Source of the DNA: Pachyseris speciosa
Lineage: Eukaryota; Cnidaria; Anthozoa; Scleractinia; Pachyseridae
Assembly: GCA_016490735.1 (NCBI GenBank)
Contig: JAEMWC010000102.1
Span: 212,501-276,500, forward strand
Direction: 5' to 3'
Length of the DNA: 64,000 bases
This document shows, in pieces, positions 25,041-36,217 of the stretch (its first letter is position 1; each line of letters opens with the position of its first letter). Both the position numbers and the translations under genes were made by a program. The notes under the pieces were generated by a model that saw only the letters and a list, made by a program, of their open reading frames with translations, searched no databases and was not told the origin of the DNA.

Positions 25041-25436
25041 AAAAATATTACAATTACAATCCAATGCAATTGGTGAGTAGTGTTCATCTGACTAAAATAT
25101 AATCTTTTTTATTGTATTAGTTGTCTCCTGTGGTCATCAGGCCAAGCAATAATCCAATGATCATTATGACATCCAAATCAATTTTGCTATGTCAGGAAAG
25201 CTGATTGGGATTGTATTGTACGAAATTAAAGATGACAAAGCAAAAAAAAAAAAAAGAAGAAGACATATGGTGCTTGGGATTTAAGGAGTGCTATGGAACC
25301 TTGGCAGTTAAGCTCTTGAAAATGTAGTATGATAGCTTGATCTGGTTGGTTATAGAAAACATAAAGGGATTATTTTAGTAGGCGGATGCCTGCCACTTGT
25401 GTTTGTTCAACACATGCAACTGGTTTAATAATAAAA

Positions 25437-25471
<35 letters not shown>
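25437..25471 (+). repeat. (AAT)n microsatellite
   Basis: About eleven AAT units lie just downstream of the transposase stop codon. Confidence 0.95.
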
Positions 25472-25474
<3 letters not shown>

Positions 25475-25516
25475 AGGTTGGTCATGAACACTGTTCACAA
25501 GGAGTAATTAGATGAA

Positions 25517-28500
25517 TTAAATTTGTGAGTGAATGCTATCCACCGCTACAGTTATCAATTTTTTCTCTCCATCTACTTCCATTTCTGCTGCAGCGTATCT
25601 ACCATAAATCCTTTGTACGGGCAGAAAACGTGAAGGCCCATTAGGTACATGGTCATTTAGCTTCCAGGTTTTAGTGGGGTTACCGAAGCGGTCAGGGTTT
25701 TCATCAGCCTTGTGCCACAAAACGCGGGCAAATACATGCTGAACGAACATGCCATTCAACTTGATGGAATGCGAAAAATAGCATAGAACACAACCTGCCC
25801 AAAAGGCTAGGCCAGTGAGATTTAAATCCCCTTCTTTCGCAGTCCAAGATGCATAAATTCGCGAAGAACGAAGAGAGCGGCACTCCATCTTTGAACTAAA
25901 ACGCTGGGAGCCAATCATCACCGTAGAGTAGACCTTGATGGTATCTGACATATCCATCTTGGTAATTGGCTGGTCTGGGTACAAACTTTTGTACACAATA
26001 AATAACGCGTCAAGGTCAACACTCTCCATAACCTGTAGCCTATACACTGATGGCAAAGTGACGTCCGTGAGGACAGACCAGTCGATCCCAGGAGTGACAG
26101 TAGACAGTTTGCGCGTGCCGTTTGCGCTTGACGCTGAAGAGTCCACGACAAACTCCTCACTTGCAAACGGATTACGAATTAAATCCTTAAACTTATCCTG
26201 ATAGTCAACTGGTAGCTGGACACTATTAAGATACCGTGACAGGCTCAACTTTCTCATTAGCTGTAATTCAAGCGACCTCTTGTTTGTAAAAACACTTCCC
26301 ATGATGCCGTTATACCTTTCAAAACTGAAGCACCAAAAGCTACGCACTGGCCCATGATCAATGATGACGTCTTTCAAGTGGCAATGCAGGTGCATATTGG
26401 GGGTGATGGCCTTTTTACCATATAATTTTTCGAATTCCTTGCAAAATTTAAGTAAGAGCAAGTCAGCTCTTTGCACATCCAAACTTGTTAGGGTTGTCTG
26501 GCACAAATATTTGCAGGCCAGTACAAATGTTTGCCAGCACTGAATGTGTTTATCTGAAATCACACCTTTCAGAGCAAACATAGAATATATTAAAGTCCAA
26601 TTTTTCCACTGTTCTGCCGTGTAAGATCCATAGTTGGATGAAATTTTTTTGGAAAGGCGGCCGAGGTCGGACGGGACGTCCATTTGCTCGATTCTCTCCT
26701 CGAGTAGTTTCATTCCTTTTTTTCTAATTACACCTTGCTTTTCCCAAAGTTTGAAAACATATTTTGCGGTCCCTAAAAAGAGATTGTGCATAGGGTCTAC
26801 GGTGCAAAATCTTATAATGTCAAAATACTCTAGGTCTAGCAAGACGCTCCAGTAATTTATACCATATTCTTTGCTTAGTTTATTCTTCTGAGTTAAAGTC
26901 TTACTCTTTTCAATTTTTTTGGCATTTGACTTGTGGTCCTCGTTTGAACGTTCCTGCCAGGTTTCCCTGTCAAAGCCAGAGTAATCCTTTTTCTCGCCAA
27001 ATCCACCAGGGAAACATTTTAAGCACCGCGAGCAGCCGCGATATACACTGTGACCTTTAAAACCGCACAATTTGCGAGCAGCTGGAATATCAGCTGATAC
27101 ACGCAACAGCGCAGCTCGAAAGGTTAGTGAAATAGAACTTAAGCATGACTTCAAACGGACACCTTTCCACAAGGCTTTCATTTCGTCCACAGCTGGCTTT
27201 AAAAATTCATTCAACGATTTTGGTTCCTTATCCATAGAAGGAACAATTCCTACAACAATAACATTTTCCCACTTGAAACGCAGGTGTCTTGGCAAGTTTA
27301 AAAGGACGAGGTAAAGGACCCCCACAGAATAGTCTTTACGGTGTTTTATGGGCTGAAAAAAGTCAAAGTTCAACATTAACCCATAATTTCTGGGAGCACT
27401 CAAAAATTCCTTTCCGTTATAACTTTGGAAGTCTTTCCAAATCTGGCCATTGTAAACGTCTGACAATGTCTCCTCATTTTGCTGCTGATTCCGCCACTCC
27501 TCACAACTACTCGGGATCCCGTCTTGTTGGAGAAGCCTTTCCATTTCATCTATGATACCGTTATAACAGTAGTAATGGATAGGGTAGAATTGTTCTTTGC
27601 CATCGTTTAACTGGACTCGCCTCACTAACTATGCATTACAAGGTCGCTTTTTCCCTCTTAACGTGACCAAGTTGGAGCATCTCTTTGCCACTGTCCTATT
27701 ATTTTCTAGTCTCAGGCATGAATCGTAGTGATACAGCTTTGTACATTTTGGGCAGACAACATATTTTGTAAATGAATCTCTATCAAGGTTTATAAACTGG
27801 CGAAGGAGGTATATAGATGAAGGCAAAAGTGTAATCACTTCAGCTAGAAATTCGTTTTTTACTGACATTCCCAGGACTTCAAGAAATTTAAACACAAACT
27901 GCAGCAACCACACCATACCGTTGTCACTTATTTTACAGGATGCTTGCCATAACAAAAGAAAATAAACAAACCAAAACAGCATTGCATTCACTTGCTGAAG
28001 TTTACTTTTTCTTTGCTCAGGTTGTGGTAAAGGTGTCGCAACGGGAACATCCTTGGTAAATTCCTGCATATGAACAGTATCCCACTGCTCGGTTTCATCA
28101 CTGTCACTATCATCGCTAGCATCAAACTCATTACTTTCGTCATCTGCGTCTGAGTCACTTAACTCACTGACAGACACGTCTGAAGGACCGTCCTCATCGT
28201 TAATCTGCGCAAACAAGATTGAAGATGATATCTTGCTATGTCGAAAGAGTACAATTTTGTCTACATTAGTTTAATATGGCAAAATATGAAACCCTAGACT
28301 GTTTATGATTTCATTACAAATCGTGACTTTCGTATCGATTGACCTTCATTTCGTGACAAATCGATGTTATTTTGAAACTTTGCTCTGCCTCTGTATCAGT
28401 GCTGGAGCTCAATTTAAGACATCCGAAAAGAGCGTCACGTCATGCCTTAACCTATTTTATTTAGGATTTGCGACTTTTGATCCCCAGCAATAACAATTTA

Positions 28501-28873
28501 CCTTGTCATTTTCCACACTTGGGAAATCCTCTTCAGATAAGGATTGCTCAAGTCTGCCCTCAGTTGAGCAGGTGGCCTTATCGAATTCGTCTAAATAAAG
28601 AATTTAAATCACCTAATTAGTAGAGTTACAGTTCGACTTCGTTCATTCTTGAAAAATCATTTAACAATTTCAAAACTGACCATTTACACTGGACGTTGCT
28701 GTTGTAGTGGCTTGTGTATTCGGAGTCGTATCGGCACTCTCACTGTCTGAACTGCTATCTGAAGTCGGCTCTCGTTTTCTTTTAAGAGACTGGTGTCGGC
28801 GAAATGTGGACCTTGATACGTTCTCATTGCAATGAGAACAGTAAATGTAATCACTGCGGGTGATGTGCTCCAT
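25517..28873 (-). pseudogene. EnSpm/CACTA transposase (tnp2-like), one in-frame stop
   Basis: Three minus-strand exons join in frame: 28873-28690, 28590-28502 and 28204-25517, about 986 codons. Exon 1 has a small CxxC...H zinc motif (YCSHCNENVSRSTFRRHQ). The start of exon 3 is very acidic. A second Cys cluster (CPKCTKLYHYDSC) lies near residue 245. The catalytic part follows, with blocks typical of tnp2 transposases: DYSVGVLYLVLLNLPR, CGFKGHSVYRGCSRC, CTVDPMHNLFLGTAK and RSFWCFSFERYNGIMG. A TAG at 27631-27629 (about codon 283) interrupts the frame between the zinc part and the catalytic part, and the frame resumes directly after it. The rest is full length for the family. As read, no full transposase is made unless the stop is read through or edited. 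Confidence 0.9.
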
Positions 28874-29951
28874 CGCGATAAATGTTTGCTGTACCGTTAT
28901 ACCTTGATTGGTGATAGCCGAACCTGTTGAACTAACACTATTTTTGATGGGGCTGGTACTTATATGTTACAAGATGCTAACTACGTGGATTCCAAAGTAC
29001 GCATTGACGTACAAACGCATTTTCGTAATCGGGTGCGACATCAGGGGAAAGGAATTGCGTAACTATGGCCTGAATCATGCTTGATTTCGAGAACTTATGA
29101 TCATCTGACATCATAAACTACGTAGTAGAAGGTCTTGCACGTATGCTTGCGGGTAAAAATACCCAGCTGGGTAATATGTCAAAAATCTAACATGATTGTG
29201 ATGAAAGTCGCAGTGGTTCGTTTTTTAGTGATCGCGGGTTCGAGATCGCGACTGTATATGCATTTTTGCTCGCGGCTAGTTAAGGAAACAGTAACAGCCC
29301 CCGAGTCAATTAGTGCACAGTAGACATTAATGGTGTATAAAATCCTTACAAGGCACGTCCTCCCTGTATTTTCTCCATTGCATCGAATCACCGACCTTTT
29401 AGTTGATAAATAGTTTTACAACGCTAACTGTGCAAGGTCCAGTGTACAGGCTAGAGATCCGGAGTTATTAATACCACTGACACAGGCGCCATTGCTGGGT
29501 CAGATCTACATAGTCGGGTCAGATCTAAATAGTCACTTTAGCCGGAAGGATTTAACTCAGTTACCGGTATACGATCTTAGTGTCGTCGTATAAATAATGT
29601 TATTCGTCATATGACACGTATAATGGTACGTCATTTGGAGGATTTGCGCGGCACTACCTATTTTCGGTAAACGCTGTTATATCTTTAAGGTACTTTAAGT
29701 GATAAATTAAAGTTCGCTTAAGGTTTCAACGACATTTAAGTCACCTTTCCGGGACAACTTAAAGGTACGTTCCTCTAACGTGATGAAAATCAAATTAAAG
29801 AGAACTTAAACGCCTATAAATGGCCCTTAAAGAATCACGTTCCCTTTAAGACATTTAATAGCCTTTAAGTGTAAACTTAAATATTCTTGATATCTTTAAG
29901 TTACCTATAATTTATCCTTAAAGATTAGTAAATCTGTCATTTCGTCCTGTG
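28874..29951. repeat. EnSpm 5' leader and right subterminal repeats
   Basis: 28874-29660 is non-coding leader and promoter territory of the transposase with no gene I can support. From about 29680 to 29940 CTTTAAG-type motifs recur in both orientations, then the terminal repeat closes at 29951. Confidence 0.75.
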
Positions 29952-30116
29952 TTAGTTTTATAGTAAAGTTTTGATATAACACGCGCTCTGATTGGTTAGA
30001 TGCACGGCAGCTACGGTCTCACGCCATTGAGTCGACCCAAATGAAAACTGGCCGACCAATTTCAGAATTTTTCCCTCGGTTATTATTTTGAGTCAGACGC
30101 CTTGTACGACCTAGGA
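29952..30116 (+). repeat. Tandem host unit, copy 1 (right part)
   Basis: Colinear with 57167-57362 of unit 2, including the GAGTCGACCCAAATG tract, except for a gap of about 25 bases and another small one in copy 1. Homology stops after GACCTAGG. Confidence 0.9.
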
Positions 30117-31208
30117 ATAGTTCGGGCCATAGACAGTTTTGCCTATATGATGATGTCATCAAAATGGCGTCCTGGCACAATTCTCGATAAGTTATACCCA
30201 CCCCAAAATTTTGTCCCAGTATTTTTGTCTACGGCTGTTTGGTCCCTTGAGTCCCAGTTCCCCTGAAAGGGGATAGACAGAGCTTCCATTCACAGCAATC
30301 AAAAGTGGCGTCGGTTCAAATGTGCCGAAGAAATCTGCATTGGAAGTGGAACTTTGGTACCTAAATTGAGCTTGGAAAGGCTGACATGCTACGAAACAAA
30401 AGGAAATTTGAGGTAGGTAAGATTTTTTTTAGCCAAAGAGAAAAATATTGTGCTATCCTCTGGTGATTGGGCTTCAAACATATCGAAGTAGAATTCAAGT
30501 GCACGGCGGTTTAGTTCAAGTGCACGGCAGTTGAGGTGTGACTCATAGTATTGCCCTTCGCCGCCATTGCTTCTTAAAGAGTAGTACCCTCTGCTATTCT
30601 AAAGGTTCTATTTTGCTCTTCTTTTCAGTTGGTGGATAGTTGTATTATATTCGTTTTAGACCTTGGTTTTTCGTCTCTATACATGCAGAAGAAGAATTAC
30701 AGGTCAGCTGTTTAGAAAGAATGGCGTCGTTTGAATGTGGCGAAGAAAGCGTCTTTCCAAGTTATTGGTTGTATGCTGTGACACGAATGACATACTGTGA
30801 CACGAATTAAAAGTTGAAGTTAGTTAAGATGCTTTTGTGACCAGGTTTAAAGGTATAACATTGCTTTAGACTTATTTATTGTGCAGTCATAATTTAGAAT
30901 TACATACAGTTGTACATAAGTTTTCATACATGCATTTTCTTTTATGACACACTACCATGCCACTCCTTGCATCAAAATGACAAGAATTTTATTCCCTGTA
31001 TTGATAGATTCCTTATAAAAGAAGTGCAGTTATAACTACTTTAAACTATTTGTGGCTACAAGACTGTTTCATTATTTTAAATAAAAAATCCAAAACCTGA
31101 ATCAGTCACACTTTTTTTAAGAAGAGATAAATGCAATGGTGTTCTCCAATACATTTGCATGAACATATAAAAAATGCCATCTATGTAATCTGGTAGCTGC
31201 TAATATAG

Positions 31209-31286
<78 letters not shown>

Positions 31287-31913
31287 AACATGGGAGCAGA
31301 GGGACGGATTAACTATGATTTGGGTTCCGTCGCGGTCATGTCAGTATCAACTTGCGATATCAGTTGAGTGGCGTCAAGATAAATGTTACTGTGACGAGTC
31401 GTCAGAGAGAAAAAATTAAACCACGCAAACAAACTTTTCCTTCAGCCCTAGCCACAGTTTCCTTTCATCGGTTTCATCAACTGACAGCTGAACTGATGAA
31501 ACTCTTCCACTGCTTTCTCGAAGGAGTGCAACCCTACTTGTCGTCTACATCAGTGTTCTGCCGTGCCACGAAAGTGCCTAATACTCTCTGCTTCAGAGAA
31601 AAGAAGGCCTCGAAAGTTGATAAAATAGCCAGCGAAAGTCATTATTACTTTTTTTCGAGATGTTTCAGGAGTGCTCAGTGGAGCCAATATACCAAATAGC
31701 CGCTCCGCATGCAGCATGACGCTGGCTGGGAAGTATCGTATCCATAAAAAATAACTTGCTGGGAATTAGTTATGAATTTTTGCTTGCTGGAGGCTGTTTT
31801 ACTGGAAATGTTGTTGGCTGGAAAAAACACACCACGCCCACTTCCTGGCTCACTGTGACACTTTGAAAGGAAATTTACTGGGACTAAAATTACCTGTGTT
31901 TTGTTTGTATAAT
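30117..31913. other. Intergenic, no supported gene
   Basis: AT-rich DNA with a 74-base (AT)n run at 31211-31284. A tiny spliceable frame at 30387-30710 and several short frames lack any family features. 31690-31880 has recurring GCTGG motifs of unknown meaning. Confidence 0.5.
31211..31284. repeat. (AT)37 microsatellite
   Basis: An uninterrupted alternating AT run of 74 bases. Confidence 0.98.
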
Positions 31914-31995
31914 ACACCGAATGCAAATACGGCGGATCACTCGGCCAGCCCGGGTCTAGTTGCATGAAAACGAGGCTAGTCAGGCCTCTCTCGTA

Positions 31996-34024
31996 ATGGC
32001 TGCCTGTATCTTGACTAAAGACGATATTCCGGGAGCATCTTTGGCTGGAAGAGAAGCAGCGACATTAAAAAATGAAGAGCTACGTTTCTGGTTGAAATGT
32101 CGGGGGATTCTTTAAAAGGCTTAAAGACAAAAGCATTGTTGGTGAAAAGGTAAAAGGGCTTAAAGCTACGATTTCCTTACCTTGCACGTGTAAACATTCG
32201 GATCGGCACATGGCTAATTTATTGAAAATATCTCAATTTTAATTCTTTTCAACCAGAGTCGAAGAATACATCAAGAGTGGTAAAGATAAAAATATTGTGG
32301 ACCCAGATTCGCAGAACATTTATACCAAAAGAAAGCAAATTCGAAGTAAAACAAACGAAGACAGCCCCAATGACAGCGGACGCGGACAGCCCTCGTCACT
32401 TCTAAACTTTCCTTCGTATGGCTGGACTACCGATCTCCGCAGAATGCCTTTTTTCTCACGTGCAGAAATGAATCTTCACATAGCCAAATCTGGTAAAAAC
32501 ATTGATCCCAGCAAAATCACATCTGTGCCCACGAGTGTGGGGAAGGCAACAACATTTCTCAATGATGAATATTTGAAAGCAGTATAAAAGCAACGAGCGA
32601 CATGAATTTTTTCTATCTCAAAGCTCAGTGTTATCACAGTTTTCGCAAGAGCGACCCTCCTCATAACTTGAAACTAGTAATTTCCTTGGAAAATAGTGAG
32701 GTAAAACATGCCTCTTGTTCGTACGTCGCTGGTAAGGTCGGCTTCTGTAATCGCGTTCTTGCCCTTATGTTGAAAATATGCAAGTTTTGCCTGTACGAGT
32801 GTAAAAGTGTGGGCGGGCTTGATAATGAAGATGACATGCAGCCCAAGCAGAGCTGTACGTCTACACTGCAGAGGTGGCATAGGAGGGGTAGAGGAGAAGG
32901 TATAACCCCACAACCCGGTTATTGCCAGCAAAACTTATCAAAATGTGGACAGGTCTTCTACAAGACATCCTGGGGTAAAATGCCTTCTCTATGAAGCCAG
33001 AAAAACAGTTAACACACAAAAAGAAGATGAGCGTAATTTAGCGTTACTATTAAATGAGATCAATCCTAAAGTGGCCCTGGCTCAAATTATGAATGCAAGT
33101 GGGGAGGTGCCTCGAGTAACAGAGACAAAATTTGGCAAAAGTCCGATGGGGTCCTCTGCGAGTTACCAACTTGCTATCACAGAGGATAACTTCAAAGTAT
33201 TTTGCAACTTGACAGCTCTTCCCTCCAACCAACAAAGTGTACCACTGACCTCATACCCAAGATTTCCTCTTAGTCCTCCAAGAGATCGGTTTAAAATACC
33301 AAGTGAAATTTCTGAGGAAGAGAAGGACCTGCTCCAGAGCCTAATTGTTGACTGTGACAAAATAAATGAAATTGAGTGCGAAACAAGGGAGCAGGCTGAC
33401 TGTGAAGAATGGAAAAATGAACGCAAGTTAAGATTTACAGCTTCCAATTTTGGCTTAATTCGATACAGAAAAAGGAATCATGACACATTAGTAAGTAATC
33501 TCTTGCACCCAAAAACATTTACATCAAGATACACAATCCATGGGAGTAAATATGAACCTGTGGCCTTGAAGCATTACCAGAAAAACATGGATTCAATCAG
33601 AAGGCCTGTCAGGGTTTTGAAGTCTGGGCTTGTGGTTAGCGTTGATGCCCCTTATTTAGATGCCTCTCCTGATGGCAAGGTCATTGATTCTAGCTGCTCT
33701 ATACCTTTTGGTCTCTCTGAGGTTAAATGTCCAGAAACTAAATACCTTGTGACACCTCTTGAAGCTTGCTCAGACAGTGGATTTTTCCGGGAGGAAGTAA
33801 ATGGTGAACCAAAGCTTAAGAGAAATCACCATTACTATGCTCAAGTTCAGGGACTAATAGGTGTCACTAGAGCTGAATGGGTGGACTTCATAGTGTACAC
33901 TAGTAAGGGCATGAGCATCGAGCGCATTGCAATTGACCATGTCTTTTGGGAGAACTTACATGCAAAATTGAAAGCTTACTATTTCACAAACTTCCTGGCT
34001 AAAGCAGCAAGTGAAGCCCATTGA
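31996..34024 (+). pseudogene. YqaJ-like nuclease gene of the ISL2EU element
   Basis: Exon 1 (31996-32149) encodes the N-terminus with a SAP-like motif (LKNEELRFWLKCRG). The donor AAAAG|GTAAAA joins the acceptor CAACCAG before 32257. The remainder has a SWIM-like zinc region (CSYVAGKVGFCNRV) and then a YqaJ/PD-(D/E)XK nuclease domain with SPDGK, the E-x-K pair in LSEVKCP, and the downstream HHYYAQVQG helix. Three frame breaks are visible by comparing frames: one base missing in the G run at about 32101-32106, one missing at about 32586-32590, and one extra near 32908-32912. Two of the expected SWIM ligands are changed (CxC to CSY, CxH to CNR). The nuclease domain itself (about 32960-34024) is intact. 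No functional full-length protein is expected. Confidence 0.85.
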
Positions 34025-34350
34025 GACTAGAAACCCTTTGTATAAAATGCACCTCAGAAAGTATATTAATGGTAGCTACCATACAAAATATATTCATCCA
34101 TTTTTAGTTGGGACATTAATTACTAACTAATTAAAATGGAGTATTACAATGAAGTCGTAATAGACATGTTGTGTGTATGAAAATTGTACAGAAATCATGA
34201 ACAAATTAAGAGACATCAATTCCTGGCTTGTAATTCTCTCAGTTTGTTATTAACATGTAATTACATACATTCATGACATCGTATACAGCAAGCAACCCAT
34301 TTTTAATTAATACATGCTTACAAATTCAGTGAAACTGACTGTATTTCTTT

Positions 34351-36104
34351 TTAACTTGAAATTAGTGGATCATGAGTATTACAAAGGAATGCACAAACAC
34401 CCCACATCTGGTTCACAAGCCCAAACAGACTTAATGGAATTACCCCACCCCAGATGTGGTAGTTTTTAATCTTATTGATAGCTCTTTCTACATGTATCCT
34501 CAAACTGGCAATCTGCTGAGTTCTCACCACGTCTTCTTCTGACATTTGAGAGTCTCCTCCAAGGAAAGGTGGAATGTTAAGTGTCACACCAAGAGGTAAT
34601 ATATCTTGGATTTGGAAGCCTTTATCAGCCATCACACTGCCACCATCATCAAACTGCTGTGAGAGCAGACCACATCACTGTACAATATCCCGATCAGAGA
34701 TGCTTCCAGTATAAAGCTGGCTGATAAATGTGATTGTCCCACTTGGAGCAATCCCTACAAGCCCCTTGAGAGTGACATGATTCTTATATAAGCTACACAA
34801 CTCTGAGTTTAACAACAAGCTGCTTGGAAATTCACAGCACACTTCCGTGCAGTCAATGATGACTCTAGTCAAGGGGTATTTTTCTTTAAAATCAGGTGGC
34901 ATTGTTTCTTGAACAACTTTCTTAGAGGGCCAGACAAACTTGGCCGAACTTTAAATACATATAATTTATCCAAGGAATAAACATTCTACTTATCGTTGAC
35001 TGAGCCACACCATACAAATTAGCTAAGTGCCTTTCAGAGAAGCCTCTTCTTAAACGGCACATAGCAATGAAGAACTCATCTAAAGGCCTGATCTTTCGGC
35101 GACGTCCTCTTTTGGCCGATGGAGTGTTGTTAGCGTCCTCATCATCAGTGGAGGACTCTGTATCATAAAAATCTTCAGGGACGTCCGTGAAATGAGTTAC
35201 CACGAGGCCGAATGTTTTCACAGTCTTCACCTGGATTCAGGAACTCAAACACTGCCATAAAAGTAGCAAGGTTTGGAAAACCAGTGTAAAAGTTTATGTC
35301 TGAATCCTTCTGCAGGTTGCTAAAACAGAACACGCGCGAAGACAACACCTGCAGATCACGCTCTTTCTCTGCCAGGGATTCTTTCTTCTCTTGTCGAAGA
35401 CGCTCAAGTTCATTTCTTATCCGAAGCAGTTCCTTTTCTAATCGTTGAGATCCACTTTCATCAAAAATTTGTTCTCCCGAATGATCGCTGTCCTCGGTTT
35501 CTTGACAAGATTCTTCTATAATTTTGCAGTCGTCGCTTGTAGAATCAACAGACGGTTCTGGTTCTGGTTCTGGTTGTTGTTGTCGTTGTTCCGCTTCATT
35601 TGCAGTCGTCCCCAATGCGGATGCTTCGACTGAGAAATCTATGTACCGCGAAGTCGACGGCGGCGGATTCCCTCGTTCTCGAGGAGGTTTTCTTTTTGTT
35701 GGAGAAGGAACTGACCAGGAAAACTTTGATGGAACAACACCAGCTCTCACGTAAATTCTCCCATTCAAAGACTTGCGGAAGTCTTCACTTCTAAAGTGAA
35801 GCTAACATACTTTTGTTCTTTTTCTGATTCTGAAGTGCTGCCCTTCGACGCGCCGAATCGCATGAATCCACTTCTTTCTTTGATCATAAATAGCCCTTGG
35901 AAAGTCAAAGTAGTTAACTTTCGTTCCACCTGGAGTTAAATCTCCTTTTTGATGGCACTCAGGCACACAACAACTCGCATTGCATGAGTTGTTCGATATG
36001 CATTGCTGAGTTGCATTGTTGTTCGATATGCATTGCTGATATGCATTGCTGAGTTGCATTGCATGAGTTGTTCGATATGCATTGCTGAGTTGTTCGATAT
36101 GCAT
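34351..36104 (-). pseudogene. THAP-domain DDE transposase of the ISL2EU element
   Basis: Reading on minus: a THAP zinc finger (CCVPECHQKG ... FDFPRAIYDQRKKWIHAIRR ... KVC, 35975-35790), a Pro/Glu-rich linker and coiled coil (about 35460-35330), FYTGFPNLATF, an HTH with ERHLANLYGVAQSTISRMF (about 35040-34980), and a DDE_Tnp_4 catalytic core with IIDCTE, MADKGF and RIHVERAINKIKNYH, supplying D, D and E. Breaks: TAG at 35804-35802 between the last THAP Cys and His, a frameshift near 35190-35215, a second frameshift near 34938-34946 (in KFGQVC...WPSKK), and TGA at 34677-34675. The start codon is unclear because a minisatellite covers the 5' end. The gene is dead as read. Confidence 0.87.
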
Positions 36105-36125
36105 TGCTGCATATCGAACAACTCA
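35985..36125. repeat. Minisatellite over the start of the THAP transposase gene
   Basis: Units of GTTGTTCGATATGCATTGCTG and GAGTTGCATTGCATGA alternate about seven times, directly upstream of and running into the THAP exon. Several units contribute in-frame ATGs on the minus strand, so a translated product would start with a repetitive N/S/T/Q-rich tail. Confidence 0.85.
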
Positions 36126-36217
36126 ATCGCAGACAAAGTCGAGGCCTGACTAGCCTCGTTTTCATGCAACTAGACCCGAGCGTTGGCCGAGTGATCCGCC
36201 ATATTTGCATTCGGTGT

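Larger units (their letters stand above)
4932..29951 (-). mobile_element. EnSpm/CACTA DNA transposon (25 kb, with nested insertions)
   Basis: The element starts CACAGGACGAAATGAC at 4932 and ends with the exact inverse at 29951, a 16-bp terminal inverted repeat. It is flanked by TTA at 4929-4931 and 29952-29954. Unit 2 has the uninterrupted site GTATTTAGTTTTATA at 57164-57178, so the TTA is a true 3-bp target duplication. Both ends carry dense subterminal CTTTAAG motifs in both orientations (about 4945-5220 and 29680-29940), as expected for CACTA elements. Inside are a tnp2-like transposase, an accessory gene and a protein kinase. Net of the composite at 5845-17533 the element is about 13.3 kb. 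The transposase orientation is minus. Confidence 0.93.
31914..36217. mobile_element. ISL2EU-like DNA transposon, 4.3 kb, decayed
   Basis: Terminal inverted repeats of about 75 bases start ACACCGAATGCAAATACGGC at 31914 and close with the inverse at 36217. The element is flanked by AT on both sides, compatible with a 2-bp target duplication. It holds two convergent genes: a YqaJ-type nuclease with SAP and SWIM parts on plus, and a THAP + HTH + DDE transposase on minus. That pairing is, from memory, the hallmark of the ISL2EU (IS4EU) superfamily. Both genes have frameshifts or stops, so the copy is dead, although its ends could still be mobilised in trans. Confidence 0.85.

Noticed and set aside
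30387..30710. Mini-gene: a 9-codon exon with donor GAG|GTAGGTAAG and acceptor TCTTTTCAG, giving a 36-aa product
   Set aside because: Phases fit, but the product is tiny, has no features and could be chance or untranslated exons.
31690..31880. Recurring GCTGG motifs, also seen at 42060-42240
   Set aside because: Spacing is irregular and the flanks do not align, so I cannot claim a shared element.
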